45,258 nt of DNA, from contig JADHUI010000020.1 of NCBI GenBank assembly GCA_016784605.1, positions 1 through 45,258 on the forward strand, given 5' to 3'. Source of the DNA: Fidelibacterota bacterium. Its GTDB lineage: Bacteria > Fidelibacterota > Marinisomatia > Marinisomatales > UBA1611. Positions 1-8,397 of the stretch are shown here, piece by piece. The stretch's first letter is position 1, and the number at the start of each line of letters is the position of its first letter. The position numbers were made by a program, and so were the translations under genes. The notes under the pieces were generated by a model. The model saw only the letters and a program-made list of their open reading frames with translations, did no database searches and had not been told where the DNA came from.

Positions 1-48
1 GAAAGGCTCATTTCATTAGGCAACTTTAAAGAAATAGAGGATAAATAA
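1..48 (+). CDS. 3' end of an unidentified gene, probably the toxin of a toxin-antitoxin pair
   Basis: The first 48 bases read in one frame as 15 codons ending in TAA at 46-48, and the next gene starts at the following base. The peptide is too short to identify by itself. The downstream gene is an HTH antitoxin-like protein, and in HigBA and RelE/NadS-type modules the toxin is encoded first and directly abuts the antitoxin. A RelE/HigB-type toxin is therefore the likeliest identity. This rests on position only. Confidence 0.45.
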   Translation, partial: ERLISLGNFKEIEDK

Positions 49-375
49 ATGAGAGAATCAATAAAAAATGCAATTGGAAGTACTGTCCGGGATTTAATCA
101 ATAGTGGTGAAAAAACTTCATTTACAGCTAAAGAACTGAAACGTCTCGGTATTGAAATTCCGAAGGTAGAATTAAGTGCAAAAGATATACAGCACATTAG
201 AGAGTCCACACATTTAAGTCAAAACGTGTTCGCGAAATTATTGAATGTAAGTTCATCATCTGTTAAACAATGGGAACAAGGAAAACGAATTCCCACTGGC
301 GCAACAAAAGTGCTATTGGAGTTACTGATGAAAAGTCCTGATATTCTTGATTATCGAATTGTTTCAAATTATTAA
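49..375 (+). CDS. HTH-domain antitoxin / transcriptional regulator (HigA/MqsA-NadS-like)
   Basis: This 108-residue protein has an N-terminal segment of about 50 residues followed by a Cro/C1-type helix-turn-helix at residues 54-93. The HTH contains the pattern 'LSQ..FA..L.VS..SVK.WEQGKR.P.G', which is typical of single-domain antitoxins such as HigA, the MqsA C-terminal half and NadS. Such proteins neutralise a cognate RNase toxin and repress their own promoter. The start follows the upstream stop codon without a gap, so the two genes are almost certainly co-transcribed. A stand-alone regulator is possible, since the toxin lies mostly outside the window. Confidence 0.75.
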   Translation: MRESIKNAIGSTVRDLINSGEKTSFTAKELKRLGIEIPKVELSAKDIQHIRESTHLSQNVFAKLLNVSSSSVKQWEQGKRIPTGATKVLLELLMKSPDILDYRIVSNY

Positions 376-380
376 TCACT

Positions 381-433
381 GTTAACCAAAACCACATTTT
401 CCAAACCAAAAGAAGAAACGGGCTTTGGTTAAC
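381..433. repeat. 10-bp perfect inverted repeat downstream of the antitoxin gene
   Basis: GTTAACCAAA at 381-390 is mirrored by TTTGGTTAAC at 424-433 with 33 bases between. There is no T-tract after it, so it is not a classical intrinsic terminator. It could fold as an RNA hairpin at the end of the toxin-antitoxin transcript or be a remnant of a mobile-element border. Its function is unknown. Confidence 0.5.
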
Positions 434-513
434 AAAGAGTGTGTCGATTCATTGTTAAATCACTTATTCTATAAACCGGCAGGTTAACACGAATTAAGCC
501 AAAATTTTCGCTA

Positions 514-602
514 ACTGGGTAACGCAAGGTCAGTTTAGAAAGAAAATGAATGATTTTGTCTACAAATTCTCTGTTTTTTGTAATAGACTGGGTAACGCAA
601 GG
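514..602 (+). repeat. 16-bp direct repeat pair in gene-free DNA
   Basis: The sequence ACTGGGTAACGCAAGG occurs at 514-529 and again at 587-602, 73 bases apart. The stretch 376-768 holds no convincing gene. It contains only this pair, an inverted repeat, two intrinsic-terminator hairpins and one structured repeat. A 169-residue minus-strand reading frame crosses it but overlaps the helicase and has no recognisable domain. Confidence 0.5.
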
Positions 603-613
603 GGAGCAAAAAT

Positions 614-648
614 GCCCTTTCACCTTTTGGTGATGGGGCTTTTTTATT
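614..648 (+). terminator. Intrinsic terminator reading rightward
   Basis: GCCC at 614-617 and TCACC at 620-624 pair with GGTGA at 629-633 and GGGC at 636-639 around a TTTT loop, followed by a T-rich run at 640-649. It lies on the same strand as the toxin-antitoxin pair, 240 bases after it. It either ends that transcript or a small untranslated RNA from 376-613. Confidence 0.6.
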
Positions 649-660
649 TTAGGTAGGTGT

Positions 661-715
661 GGGACGAGAAGTTTATCCCGAAAGCGAAGCGTATCGGGGA
701 GTCCCTCCTCCGGAG
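661..715. repeat. Small structured element with nested inverted repeats
   Basis: GGGAC at 661-665 can pair with GTCCC at 701-705, enclosing CCCGA at 677-681 paired with TCGGG at 694-698. A palindrome CTCCGGAG follows at 708-715. It is more GC-rich than its surroundings and non-coding. From memory, similar strings trail GIY-YIG nuclease-like genes in FCB genomes, but no such gene is here, so this may be a dispersed palindromic repeat. Low certainty. Confidence 0.35.
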
Positions 716-716
716 C

Positions 717-749
717 AAAAAAAAAGGGCATGTTAACATGCCCTTTTTT
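717..749 (-). terminator. Bidirectional intrinsic terminator of the DEAD-box helicase gene
   Basis: The perfect palindrome GGGCATGTTAACATGCCC at 726-743 is flanked by nine A on the left (a T-tract on the minus strand) and six T on the right. It lies 25 bases past the helicase stop codon. The flanking tracts on both sides would let it terminate transcription in both directions. Confidence 0.85.
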
Positions 750-768
750 ATAATTATAATAATTAATT

Positions 769-2520
769 CTACTTCCTTCGTTCTTTTCCTTTGTTAGAAT
801 CGCTCCGACGTTTTTTTCGAGACCTTTTCCATCCATCTCGTTTTCCTCTATTTTTCTTCTTATAGGATTTATTTTTTGACGATGATTTAAAGGCGGGTTT
901 TTCTTTGGAAACTTCCACTGAAACAGGAGTTCCTTCATAATTCATCCCATTCATTCCCTTGAGAAGGTTGGCTGTTTCTCTGTCATCAACTTCAAAGAAA
1001 GAAAATTTCTTCATTATTTCTATTCGACCAATTTCAACGGAACCAGATTTTAATGCTTGATTAATAAGTCCAATTAATTTCACAGGTTCAAGATTATTGT
1101 TACTTCCTAGATTAATAAAAAAATTAGTATGTGAAGTATGACTACGTTTATCTTTTTTATTTCTTTTATTCTTTTTCCTATCCGATCTATGGTCAGAAAC
1201 GTTTATGTCGCGAGCATTTTTATAGTAAGAGAGAAAACGATTAAATTCAGCCGATACAAAATGTTTGATTAATTGTTCCCGATCAAGCCAATCAAGTTTT
1301 TCATAAATTGCAGGTAAGAAAGGTTCAATTTGCTTTTCATCTACATGGACTTTTTCAATTTTATCAATAAGGGCATATAGTTGTTTTTGGCATATATCTT
1401 TTCCGCTTGGTACAAGTTCTTTTGTAAATGATATGCTTGAAATTCGTTCAATTTCTTTGATTTTTCTCATATCACGCGTATGAATAATTGCAATAGAAAT
1501 ACCACTTTTTCCTGCGCGGCCCGTACGCCCGCTTCGATGAACATAAATTTCAGAATCGTCAGGCAAATTAAAATTAATAACATGTGTTAAATCATCTACA
1601 TCCAACCCGCGAGCAGCGACATCCGTAGCCACCAACATATGGAGTTTACCTTTACGAAACCGTCCCATGACTTCATCCCGTTGAGCTTGGGATAAATCAC
1701 CATGAATCGCATCAGCATTATAACCGTCATGCATTAACTTATTGGCAATTTCTTTTGTTTCACGTCGGGTTCGGCAAAACGTAATTCCATAAATATTTGG
1801 GTTCATATCTGCAATTCGTTTCAATACGGCATAACGATCTTTGGCTTGAACCATATAATAAATATGTTTCACATTATCAGCACCCATATTGACTCGAGCG
1901 ACAGCAATTTGGACTGGATCATTCATATACTGTTTTGTAATTGAAACGATCCTTTTTGACATGGTTGCTGAGAAAAGTAATGTATTTTTATCGGATGGTG
2001 TATTAGAAAGAATAGCGTCTAAATCGTCTTTAAAACCCATTGAAAGCATTTCATCCGCTTCATCTAAGATTAACCGACGAACATTCCCGATAATTAACTT
2101 TTTTCTTTTTATTAAATCTTTTGTACGACCGGGAGTACCAACAACAATATGCGCGCCTTTTTTTAAAGCTCTTATTTGAGTATCCATACTCGCGCCACCG
2201 TAGATAGCAACAACATTGAGCCCTTTTATATATTTTGCATACTTTGTTAAATCTTTTGTTATTTGAACACACAATTCACGTGTAGGACATAAGACCAATG
2301 TTTGAGTGTCTTTCTGATTGATATGGGTTAATTCGATGGATGGTAATCCAAACGCAGCTGTTTTTCCTGTCCCAGTTTGAGCTGTGGCGATAATGTCACC
2401 TTTCTCAGATAATAGATGGGGAATAGTTTGTGCTTGAATAGGGGTTGGAGTCTCGAAGCCCATTTCTGTAATAGCTTTTAGGATGGGTTCTGATAAAGTT
2501 GTATCGTTGAATGTATTCAT
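769..2520 (-). CDS. deaD: DEAD-box ATP-dependent RNA helicase (DeaD/CsdA type)
   Basis: This 583-residue protein unwinds RNA duplexes using ATP and would act in ribosome assembly, mRNA turnover or cold adaptation. It shows a Q motif around residues 22-29, Walker A AQTGTGKT at 47-54, PTREL at 79-83, DEAD at 153-156, SAT at 184-186 and motif VI HRSGRTGR at 328-335. A DbpA-type RNA-binding domain follows at about 465-545, which separates DeaD/CsdA and DbpA proteins from RhlE or SrmB. The last 40 residues are a very basic Lys/Arg/Ser tail, common in this family and probably an RNA tether. It is monocistronic, with a strong terminator downstream and about 107 gene-free bases upstream. Confidence 0.92.
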   Translation of the reverse strand: MNTFNDTTLSEPILKAITEMGFETPTPIQAQTIPHLLSEKGDIIATAQTGTGKTAAFGLPSIELTHINQKDTQTLVLCPTRELCVQITKDLTKYAKYIKGLNVVAIYGGASMDTQIRALKKGAHIVVGTPGRTKDLIKRKKLIIGNVRRLILDEADEMLSMGFKDDLDAILSNTPSDKNTLLFSATMSKRIVSITKQYMNDPVQIAVARVNMGADNVKHIYYMVQAKDRYAVLKRIADMNPNIYGITFCRTRRETKEIANKLMHDGYNADAIHGDLSQAQRDEVMGRFRKGKLHMLVATDVAARGLDVDDLTHVINFNLPDDSEIYVHRSGRTGRAGKSGISIAIIHTRDMRKIKEIERISSISFTKELVPSGKDICQKQLYALIDKIEKVHVDEKQIEPFLPAIYEKLDWLDREQLIKHFVSAEFNRFLSYYKNARDINVSDHRSDRKKNKRNKKDKRSHTSHTNFFINLGSNNNLEPVKLIGLINQALKSGSVEIGRIEIMKKFSFFEVDDRETANLLKGMNGMNYEGTPVSVEVSKEKPAFKSSSKNKSYKKKNRGKRDGWKRSRKKRRSDSNKGKERRK

Positions 2521-2627
2521 TTCTTTTTGTGTTAATTAGGGGCGAGAAGATAGTATTGATAAAAATAAGGAAAGAGAGTAAAAATTATTATTTTTAGGAT
2601 CAAACGAGACAGCAAACAGGCAGAAAA

Positions 2628-3233
2628 CTAAAATAATTTCCTGAACTCATGTAATGCTAGACGCGTGCACATGTCGGCTGTCTGTGCTAAATCAAGACCA
2701 CTATACCAGTAATGATGAGACCAAACAAGTTTCCCTGTATATGGTTCGTGCAATTTTAACATTAGACCAACACGTGCTCGAATATATTCTAAACGACTTC
2801 CTTTTTGGACATTTCCACTATGTGTTGTTGTGGATGTAGATATATCAGTTTGGGATGATTCTTTTTCACCTCCATCCGTGGATTGCGAAACAGTCGTTTC
2901 TGTATATCCTTTATCTTCGTTATAATAAGGAATAACCATGACTTCTTTATCCGTATAATCGGAAATAATACAGGTGAAATGAAGTGTATTTAATCCATCA
3001 CCAACAACTATTTCTGTCCCACCATTTTTATTTTCTATAACATCATAGCCTAATTTCATAAAAGAATGCGTCATACTATTTTTGATAATTTCACCCGATC
3101 CTGAGAAATGTTTATAATCATGGATAGGTTGTAAGTGAATAGAGCCGACATGTGTAAAAGGGTAAGACTCATCTAATGCAGGTGCTTGCCAACATCCCAA
3201 AAAAAATGAGATAAGAAGAAGAAGTTTCTTCAT
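2628..3233 (-). CDS. Exported protein of unknown function, possibly a lipoprotein
   Basis: This 201-residue protein starts with a signal peptide (MKKLL plus a hydrophobic run). A Cys at about residue 14 in 'FFLGC' is a weak lipobox, so it may be lipid-anchored. The remaining sequence alternates strands and has a low-complexity Ser/Thr/Glu stretch around residues 115-140, with no family I recognise. It overlaps the upstream TPR gene by ATGA, so translation is probably coupled and the two products may work together in the periplasm. The ATG fits the signal peptide exactly. Confidence 0.6.
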   Translation of the reverse strand: MKKLLLLISFFLGCWQAPALDESYPFTHVGSIHLQPIHDYKHFSGSGEIIKNSMTHSFMKLGYDVIENKNGGTEIVVGDGLNTLHFTCIISDYTDKEVMVIPYYNEDKGYTETTVSQSTDGGEKESSQTDISTSTTTHSGNVQKGSRLEYIRARVGLMLKLHEPYTGKLVWSHHYWYSGLDLAQTADMCTRLALHEFRKLF

Positions 3234-3535
3234 TTTAATTGCTTAAGCAACTGAATATGATTATTCGCTTCTAAAATTAGAGAATTATTATTCGATAGTC
3301 GTTTGCATTCTTCCCAAGCTTGAAGGGCATTTTGGTCGTCATTCAAAGACTCATATAACATGCCTTTTAACTGAAAGAGTTCTGGGTTTGTTGGGTCATT
3401 ACTTATCACAATCGCTAGATGTGAAAGTGCATTTTTGAAATTTCCATTATCCATGGATTGAAAAGTCTTATCTAAAGCGGATGATTGTGAAAAAATCAAT
3501 GAAGAGAGAAAGACAATTAGAAACATATTTTTCAT
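3230..3535 (-). CDS. Small exported TPR-repeat protein
   Basis: This 101-residue protein has an N-terminal signal peptide (hydrophobic residues 4-19, cleavage probably after 'SSA') followed by two to three TPR-like helical hairpins. A recognisable TPR signature runs over about residues 33-75 ('NP..PE.F..KG......ND..NAL..WE'). TPRs mediate protein contacts, so this is probably a periplasmic scaffold for the exported protein encoded immediately downstream, whose start codon overlaps this stop codon. No enzymatic motif is visible. Confidence 0.65.
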   Translation of the reverse strand: MKNMFLIVFLSSLIFSQSSALDKTFQSMDNGNFKNALSHLAIVISNDPTNPELFQLKGMLYESLNDDQNALQAWEECKRLSNNNSLILEANNHIQLLKQLK

Positions 3536-3544
3536 GAGAAACGC

Positions 3545-3949
3545 CTAAACTTGTTTAATCTGTTGGTTGATGGCTCTTAAAATATCTCTACGACTAATTT
3601 GGCCAACCAGTTTTCCTTCTTGAATAACAGGGTAACGTCTAAATCGCGTTTCCATAAACTTCTTTGCTACGTCTGCCAAACTCATATCACAGTCAACCGT
3701 TATTAGGTCTGTCGTCATATAATCAGATACATGGCCGCTCGGGTTGTTATAATAAGTAGATTCAAATAAGGTGCTTAAACAATCTTTTTCAGATAACATT
3801 CCCACCAATGCTCCTGACTCATCAACAACAGGTGCGCCTGAAATTTTATTCTTAAGTAAGATAGAAATCGCGAATTCCATTTGAGTGTCTGGTTGGAATG
3901 AAATCAATTCCTTTGACATAAAATCTTTTGCGGTAAATTTTGTTTCCAT
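3545..3949 (-). CDS. CBS-domain pair protein
   Basis: This 134-residue cytosolic protein consists of two CBS domains (about residues 8-66 and 72-131) and little else. The characteristic 'G..VVDE.G.LVG..S..D' and 'R..PV..EGKLVG..SRRD' elements are visible in the first and second domain. CBS pairs usually bind adenine nucleotides and act as energy or redox sensors. As a stand-alone pair its partner cannot be named. It lies 9 bases upstream of the small TPR gene on the same strand, so the three genes probably form one operon. Confidence 0.85.
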   Translation of the reverse strand: METKFTAKDFMSKELISFQPDTQMEFAISILLKNKISGAPVVDESGALVGMLSEKDCLSTLFESTYYNNPSGHVSDYMTTDLITVDCDMSLADVAKKFMETRFRRYPVIQEGKLVGQISRRDILRAINQQIKQV

Positions 3950-4024
3950 GTTTTTACTCCGGCCTTTTGTTAAACTTACTAATTAATATTACGGATGGTT
4001 AGCTATTTTGTTTCATTCCTGAAA

Positions 4025-4912
4025 TTATTCAAATAATATATTTTCTTGCTCCAATAATGATTTAGCTCTGGATTGGTAATATATATTTTCAGGAATTAAT
4101 TCTGTTAGGATTGATGAATCAAATTGAAGCACTTTTTGAAGAACATCATGAAATTGTTCACGGTTTCCTGCTTTTTGATGGTAAAATTCTGCTAAATAAA
4201 CTTGAGACCCAAGGTAATTAGGGAAGGCAGAAATAGCTTGGTCGAAATATGATTTAGATTGTGACAATTCAATGCCAGGAATCCGAGTATAGAATGCGCC
4301 AAAAAATCGATAAGGCCCTCCATAGAAATAGCTTGGCTCCAATGAAATGATCCGATGCATTATAACTTCGAGTAATTCCCGTTTATTTAATCGTTCCAAA
4401 ATGGGTTTGGTATTTAAGTATCGAGCTTCATTTACAGCCCACCAAAACATACCTGGGACCCATTCAATGGGCGCTTCGGATAATAAAGACAGCCATTTAA
4501 AGGCACTATCTCCTGGGGACTCATTAAAGTGAGTTTGGAAATTGGGTTGGTTTTTTATGGCAGAAATAGCCACATGATAGCCTTGATAAAATAAACTATC
4601 TTTTACGGATGGGTCATCTTCAATAAACATAGCTTGGAAATACAATGCTTGGCTTACGCGGGCTGATAAAGCGGGGTCAGTTGGGTTTGCATTCCATGCT
4701 TGTGTAAGAAAATAGCAGGCTTTTTCTGCATTAACAGGTATATGCCTTTTCTCCCAAAAATCATTTCCTTTTTGAACGAGAAATTCAACATTGTGAATTT
4801 TTGCTTCTTCTCTTATCGCTTGGGATGAAAAACATCCATTTAAAGAAAGAAGAAATCCTATTGAAAGAAGAATAATAGGTAGATTAAATTTTTGTTTGCG
4901 CACGTGAATCAT
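4025..4912 (-). CDS. TPR lipoprotein resembling the TRAP-transporter-associated TatT family
   Basis: This 295-residue protein has a lipoprotein signal: a hydrophobic stretch at about 12-26, then 'LNGC' as lipobox. The body is helical with TPR-like units. The region 'FWW...EARYLN.K' and the later 'GP.RFFGAFY...PG..L..S..YF..A....PNYLGS.V.LAE.Y' resemble TatT (periplasmic trimeric TPR lipoproteins encoded next to TRAP transporters). No TRAP permease genes are seen here, so the transporter link is only by family resemblance. It is divergently transcribed from phoH, and the two start regions are about 50 bases apart. Confidence 0.6.
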   Translation of the reverse strand: MIHVRKQKFNLPIILLSIGFLLSLNGCFSSQAIREEAKIHNVEFLVQKGNDFWEKRHIPVNAEKACYFLTQAWNANPTDPALSARVSQALYFQAMFIEDDPSVKDSLFYQGYHVAISAIKNQPNFQTHFNESPGDSAFKWLSLLSEAPIEWVPGMFWWAVNEARYLNTKPILERLNKRELLEVIMHRIISLEPSYFYGGPYRFFGAFYTRIPGIELSQSKSYFDQAISAFPNYLGSQVYLAEFYHQKAGNREQFHDVLQKVLQFDSSILTELIPENIYYQSRAKSLLEQENILFE

Positions 4913-4962
4913 GAATGGTTTTGTGTAAATTAAGTAGCCGGAAATTACCGCGTAACTATACT

Positions 4963-5901
4963 ATGGAAAAAGTAATTGATCTAAAAACAATTGACCTAAC
5001 ATCCTTATTGGGAGTAGGGGACGCACATCTTAAATTGCTTGAAAAAGCTATTCCAGTCATGATCATTGCTCGCGGAGAAGAGATTAAAATTAAAGGAAGT
5101 GACCAAGATGTGGAACTTGCTCATGAAGTTCTTCACGAAATGATTCAAACATTGACGGGTCAAGGTAGTTTAACCATTAAAAATGTTAAACAGCTGATTA
5201 CGCTAGTTAAAGCAGAAAATGGTCATGAGAAATCACATAAGGAAGATGTAGTCTTTTATGGCAAAAAAGGTGTCGTTTCAGCACGGACTGAAGGGCAAGG
5301 CATTTATAAAGAATTAGTAGAAAAAAATGATATTGTTTTTTCGATAGGTCCCGCAGGAACAGGGAAAACATTTATGGCTGTTGCATTTGCTGTTGCAGCA
5401 TTAGAAAACAATGAAGTGGATAGAATTGTTCTATCACGCCCAGCAGTAGAAGCTGGGGAAAGTTTGGGATTCCTTCCGGGTGATTTAAAAGAAAAAGTTG
5501 ACCCATATTTAACACCGCTTTATGATGCGCTCGGATTTATGTTCTCTGGAGCAAAGCTGAGGCCATTACTAGATAAAAAAGTAATTGAAATTGTTCCACT
5601 CGCCTATATGCGTGGTCGAACATTAGACAATGCTTATATGATTTTGGATGAAGCGCAAAATGCCACAGCTATGCAGATGAAAATGTTTCTAACACGAATT
5701 GGTATTAATTCTCGTGCAATAGTTACGGGTGATGTGACTCAAGTTGATCTACCGAAGCAGTCCACATCCGGATTGATTCAGGTTGCAGAAATATTAAAAA
5801 ATGTCGAAGGAATTGGATTTGTACATTTGACGGATTCTGATGTTGTCCGACATCCACTTGTACGCAAGATTATTAATGCTTATGATAAGAAAAAATCTTA
5901 A
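4963..5901 (+). CDS. phoH: PhoH-family ATPase
   Basis: This is a PhoH-like P-loop ATPase of 312 residues from the ATG at 4963. An ATG at 4915 in the same frame adds 16 residues, but the inner start matches the usual PhoH N-terminus. Walker A GPAGTGKT is at 129-136 and Walker B with DEAQ at 229-232, followed by the conserved 'VTGD.TQ.DLP' segment. The N-terminal 100 residues form the KH-like part usual in bacterial PhoH. The family is cytosolic and linked to RNA metabolism (often beside ybeY or era), but its precise role is not settled. Here it stands alone upstream of a FAD oxidoreductase gene. Confidence 0.9.
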   Translation: MEKVIDLKTIDLTSLLGVGDAHLKLLEKAIPVMIIARGEEIKIKGSDQDVELAHEVLHEMIQTLTGQGSLTIKNVKQLITLVKAENGHEKSHKEDVVFYGKKGVVSARTEGQGIYKELVEKNDIVFSIGPAGTGKTFMAVAFAVAALENNEVDRIVLSRPAVEAGESLGFLPGDLKEKVDPYLTPLYDALGFMFSGAKLRPLLDKKVIEIVPLAYMRGRTLDNAYMILDEAQNATAMQMKMFLTRIGINSRAIVTGDVTQVDLPKQSTSGLIQVAEILKNVEGIGFVHLTDSDVVRHPLVRKIINAYDKKKS

Positions 5902-5921
5902 AACGATCTATTTTTCAACAT

Positions 5922-7136
5922 ATGATTAATAAACCATTTTGGTTGTCCGAATCTTCGCTCGGGTACGATCAAAAGCAGCAATATCCATCTTTAACTTCTA
6001 AAGAATCAGCCGATGTATGTGTTATAGGCGGTGGCTTAATTGGAACCTTTATTGCCTATTGGCTGTCAGAGCTTAATGTTTCTGTTATTCTACTGGAGAA
6101 AGATGTTTTGGCAGGTGCTGCATCTGGTAGAAATACAGGATTTATTCTTCCCGGAACCGTTGAGCATTTTAATAGAGCTGTCACCTTATATGGAGAAGAA
6201 AAAGCAGACTCAATTTGGCGATTTACTGAAAAGAATTATAAGCAAATATTAGATATTTCTCATGAAGAAAAAATGGATTACGATATTCAAGAGAATGGGA
6301 GTCTCATACTTGCAGGAAGTGAGCAAGAGCATAAAGAATTAAAAGAGTCTATTTCATTTTTAAAGCGATTGGGGATTGATGCGGAATGGTGGTCCAAAGC
6401 ATTTGTGGAAAAACAAATTGGAACAGATCAATTATTTGGTGCCATAAAAACCAAAGTAGGTGCGGGAATTCAACCTGTTAAACTTGTCAATGAATTATCT
6501 CGTATAAACCATGGGCGAGGTATTTCCATTTATGAAAAATCTCCTGTAGCAGAAATCAAAGAATATGAATCGAATTCGTTGAAAATAATGACAGATCAAG
6601 GATCCGTAGATTGTTCAATGGCTGTCGTATCTGCTAATGCTTATACAAGCCATATATTGAATAGTTTCTCTGACTTAATCTTCCCATTTCAAGGACAAGC
6701 ATTTGTTACAGATCCTGTTTCCGTTCCACTCTTTCATGAGGTGATATATGCCAATTTTGGTTTTGAATATTGGCGCCAATTGAAAGATGGAAGATTGATG
6801 GTTGGCGGATTTCGTGAAAAAGATCCTAAAAAGGGAGAAGGTTTTTCCACAGATATAAATATAGATTTGATTCATGGCTTATACGATTATTTTAACCAGC
6901 TTTTCCCGCAAGCGGGTCATCCATCTATTTCTCATTATTGGGCCGGAACTATGGGGTTTAGTCAAGATGGTCTTCCCATTGTAGGAAATACTCATATGCC
7001 TCATTGTTTTGTTTGTGGAGGCTTTACGGGACATGGATTGGGATTTGCTTCAGCCATAGGTGAAATGACGGCACATTTAATTGTGAATGGAAAAGCAGAC
7101 GATTCTAATTTATTCCATATATCCCGTTTCAATTAA
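5922..7136 (+). CDS. FAD-dependent amine/amino-acid oxidoreductase (DAO family)
   Basis: This 404-residue flavoprotein has the dinucleotide-binding fingerprint 'VIGGGLIG' at residues 34-41 followed by an acidic end of strand 2 (LLEKD). The C-terminal 'G..G.S.DGLP.VG' and 'GG.TGHGLGFA' motifs are typical of the DAO superfamily. The segment 'GAASGRNTGF' matches gamma-glutamylputrescine oxidase/PuuB-like and glycine-oxidase-like members. The substrate is probably a secondary or primary amine or a D-amino acid, and cannot be fixed from sequence. It precedes thiolase, acyl-CoA dehydrogenase and leucine dehydrogenase genes, which suggests amino-acid catabolism, though an 82-bp gap leaves room for a separate promoter. 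Confidence 0.8.
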   Translation: MINKPFWLSESSLGYDQKQQYPSLTSKESADVCVIGGGLIGTFIAYWLSELNVSVILLEKDVLAGAASGRNTGFILPGTVEHFNRAVTLYGEEKADSIWRFTEKNYKQILDISHEEKMDYDIQENGSLILAGSEQEHKELKESISFLKRLGIDAEWWSKAFVEKQIGTDQLFGAIKTKVGAGIQPVKLVNELSRINHGRGISIYEKSPVAEIKEYESNSLKIMTDQGSVDCSMAVVSANAYTSHILNSFSDLIFPFQGQAFVTDPVSVPLFHEVIYANFGFEYWRQLKDGRLMVGGFREKDPKKGEGFSTDINIDLIHGLYDYFNQLFPQAGHPSISHYWAGTMGFSQDGLPIVGNTHMPHCFVCGGFTGHGLGFASAIGEMTAHLIVNGKADDSNLFHISRFN

Positions 7137-7218
7137 TCTCAATGTTTATATTAAAAAATCGCCAAAATATTTAAAGATAAGAAGTAATTTAGAGTCCTAT
7201 ATATAAGGATAATTCATT

Positions 7219-8397
7219 GTGAATCATGCTGTAATTGTAAATGCGAAAAGAACTCCCGTAGGCTCATTTCAAGGCGAACTTTCTACTCTTAGTGCGCCGG
7301 AATTGGGTGCTAAAGTCATTAAAAATATTCTATCTACATCGTCTATATCTGTAGATGCAATTGACGAAGTGATTATGGGGAATGTATTATCATCAGGTAT
7401 TGGACAAGCGCCTGCTCGTCAGGCAGCCATCTATAGTGGACTACCAAATACGGTCGAATGTTTAACTATTAATAAAATGTGTGGATCAGGTTTAAAAGCA
7501 GTTATGCTTGGTGAGCAAGCCATTAAAGCAGGGGATGCTCATGTGGTTATTGCCGGTGGCATGGAAAGTATGACCAACGCACCTTATTTACTCCCAAAAG
7601 CAAGAGCTGGGTTTCGTTTAGGACATGGTAAAATGGTAGATAGTATCATTCATGATGGACTTTGGGATGCCTATAATGATATTCATATGGGAAATTGTGC
7701 TGAAATATGTGCAAGAGATCGAAATTATACGAGAGAAGAACAAGATGTGTTAGCAATTGAGTCTTACCAAAGAGCACAAAAAGCGAACTCACAGGATTGG
7801 TTTAGAGATGAGATTGTGCCTATTGAGGTTAAAATGCGAAAAGGTAACCCTTTAATAGTGGATCGAGATGAAGAACCCACGCGTGCGAAATTTGAAAAAA
7901 TACCCAAACTCAGGCCTGCTTTTGAAAAAGATGGTACTGTTACAGCGGCAAATGCATCAAAAATTAATGATGGTGCAGCCGCTATTCTTATCATGTCTGA
8001 AACAAAAGCAAATGAGTTAGGCTTAATTCCGTTAGTCAAAATTATGGGTCAAGCTTCCGCGGCACATGCTCCTGAATGGTTTACCACTGCACCTGGAAAA
8101 GCAATTAGTAAAGTATTAGATAAAACAGGCTTAAGCGCGGATGATATTGATCTTTGGGAAATAAATGAAGCATTTGCTCCTGTAGCTATGGCAGCAATGG
8201 ATGATTTTAATCTTTCAAGAGACAAAGTAAATATTCAGGGTGGCGCTATTGCTATTGGTCATCCGATTGGTGCTTCCGGTGCTCGTATTTTAACAACACT
8301 TATTCATGCTATGCTTCGTATTGGAGCAAAAAGGGGACTCGCCACTTTATGTATTGGCGGAGGAGAAGCATCAGCTATTATTGTGGAGACTTTATGA
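7219..8397 (+). CDS. Acetyl-CoA C-acetyltransferase (thiolase)
   Basis: This 392-residue protein is a standard-length thiolase, catalysing acetyl transfer between acyl-CoA and CoA either degradatively or to form acetoacetyl-CoA. The nucleophilic Cys is C88 in 'NKMCGSG', the active-site His is H348 in 'GHPIGASG', and the second Cys C378 is in 'LCIGGGE'. The start is GTG at 7219, preceded by AAGGAT about 10 bases upstream. Its TGA overlaps the ATG of the acyl-CoA dehydrogenase gene as ATGA, so the two are translationally coupled. The biosynthetic acetoacetyl-CoA type (AtoB/ThlA) fits best, but direction is not decided by sequence. Confidence 0.93.
   Translation: MNHAVIVNAKRTPVGSFQGELSTLSAPELGAKVIKNILSTSSISVDAIDEVIMGNVLSSGIGQAPARQAAIYSGLPNTVECLTINKMCGSGLKAVMLGEQAIKAGDAHVVIAGGMESMTNAPYLLPKARAGFRLGHGKMVDSIIHDGLWDAYNDIHMGNCAEICARDRNYTREEQDVLAIESYQRAQKANSQDWFRDEIVPIEVKMRKGNPLIVDRDEEPTRAKFEKIPKLRPAFEKDGTVTAANASKINDGAAAILIMSETKANELGLIPLVKIMGQASAAHAPEWFTTAPGKAISKVLDKTGLSADDIDLWEINEAFAPVAMAAMDDFNLSRDKVNIQGGAIAIGHPIGASGARILTTLIHAMLRIGAKRGLATLCIGGGEASAIIVETL

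Noticed and set aside
429-938. Minus-strand reading frame of 169 codons
   Set aside because: It overlaps the helicase C-terminus in another frame, runs through terminators and repeats, and shows no domain or ribosome site.
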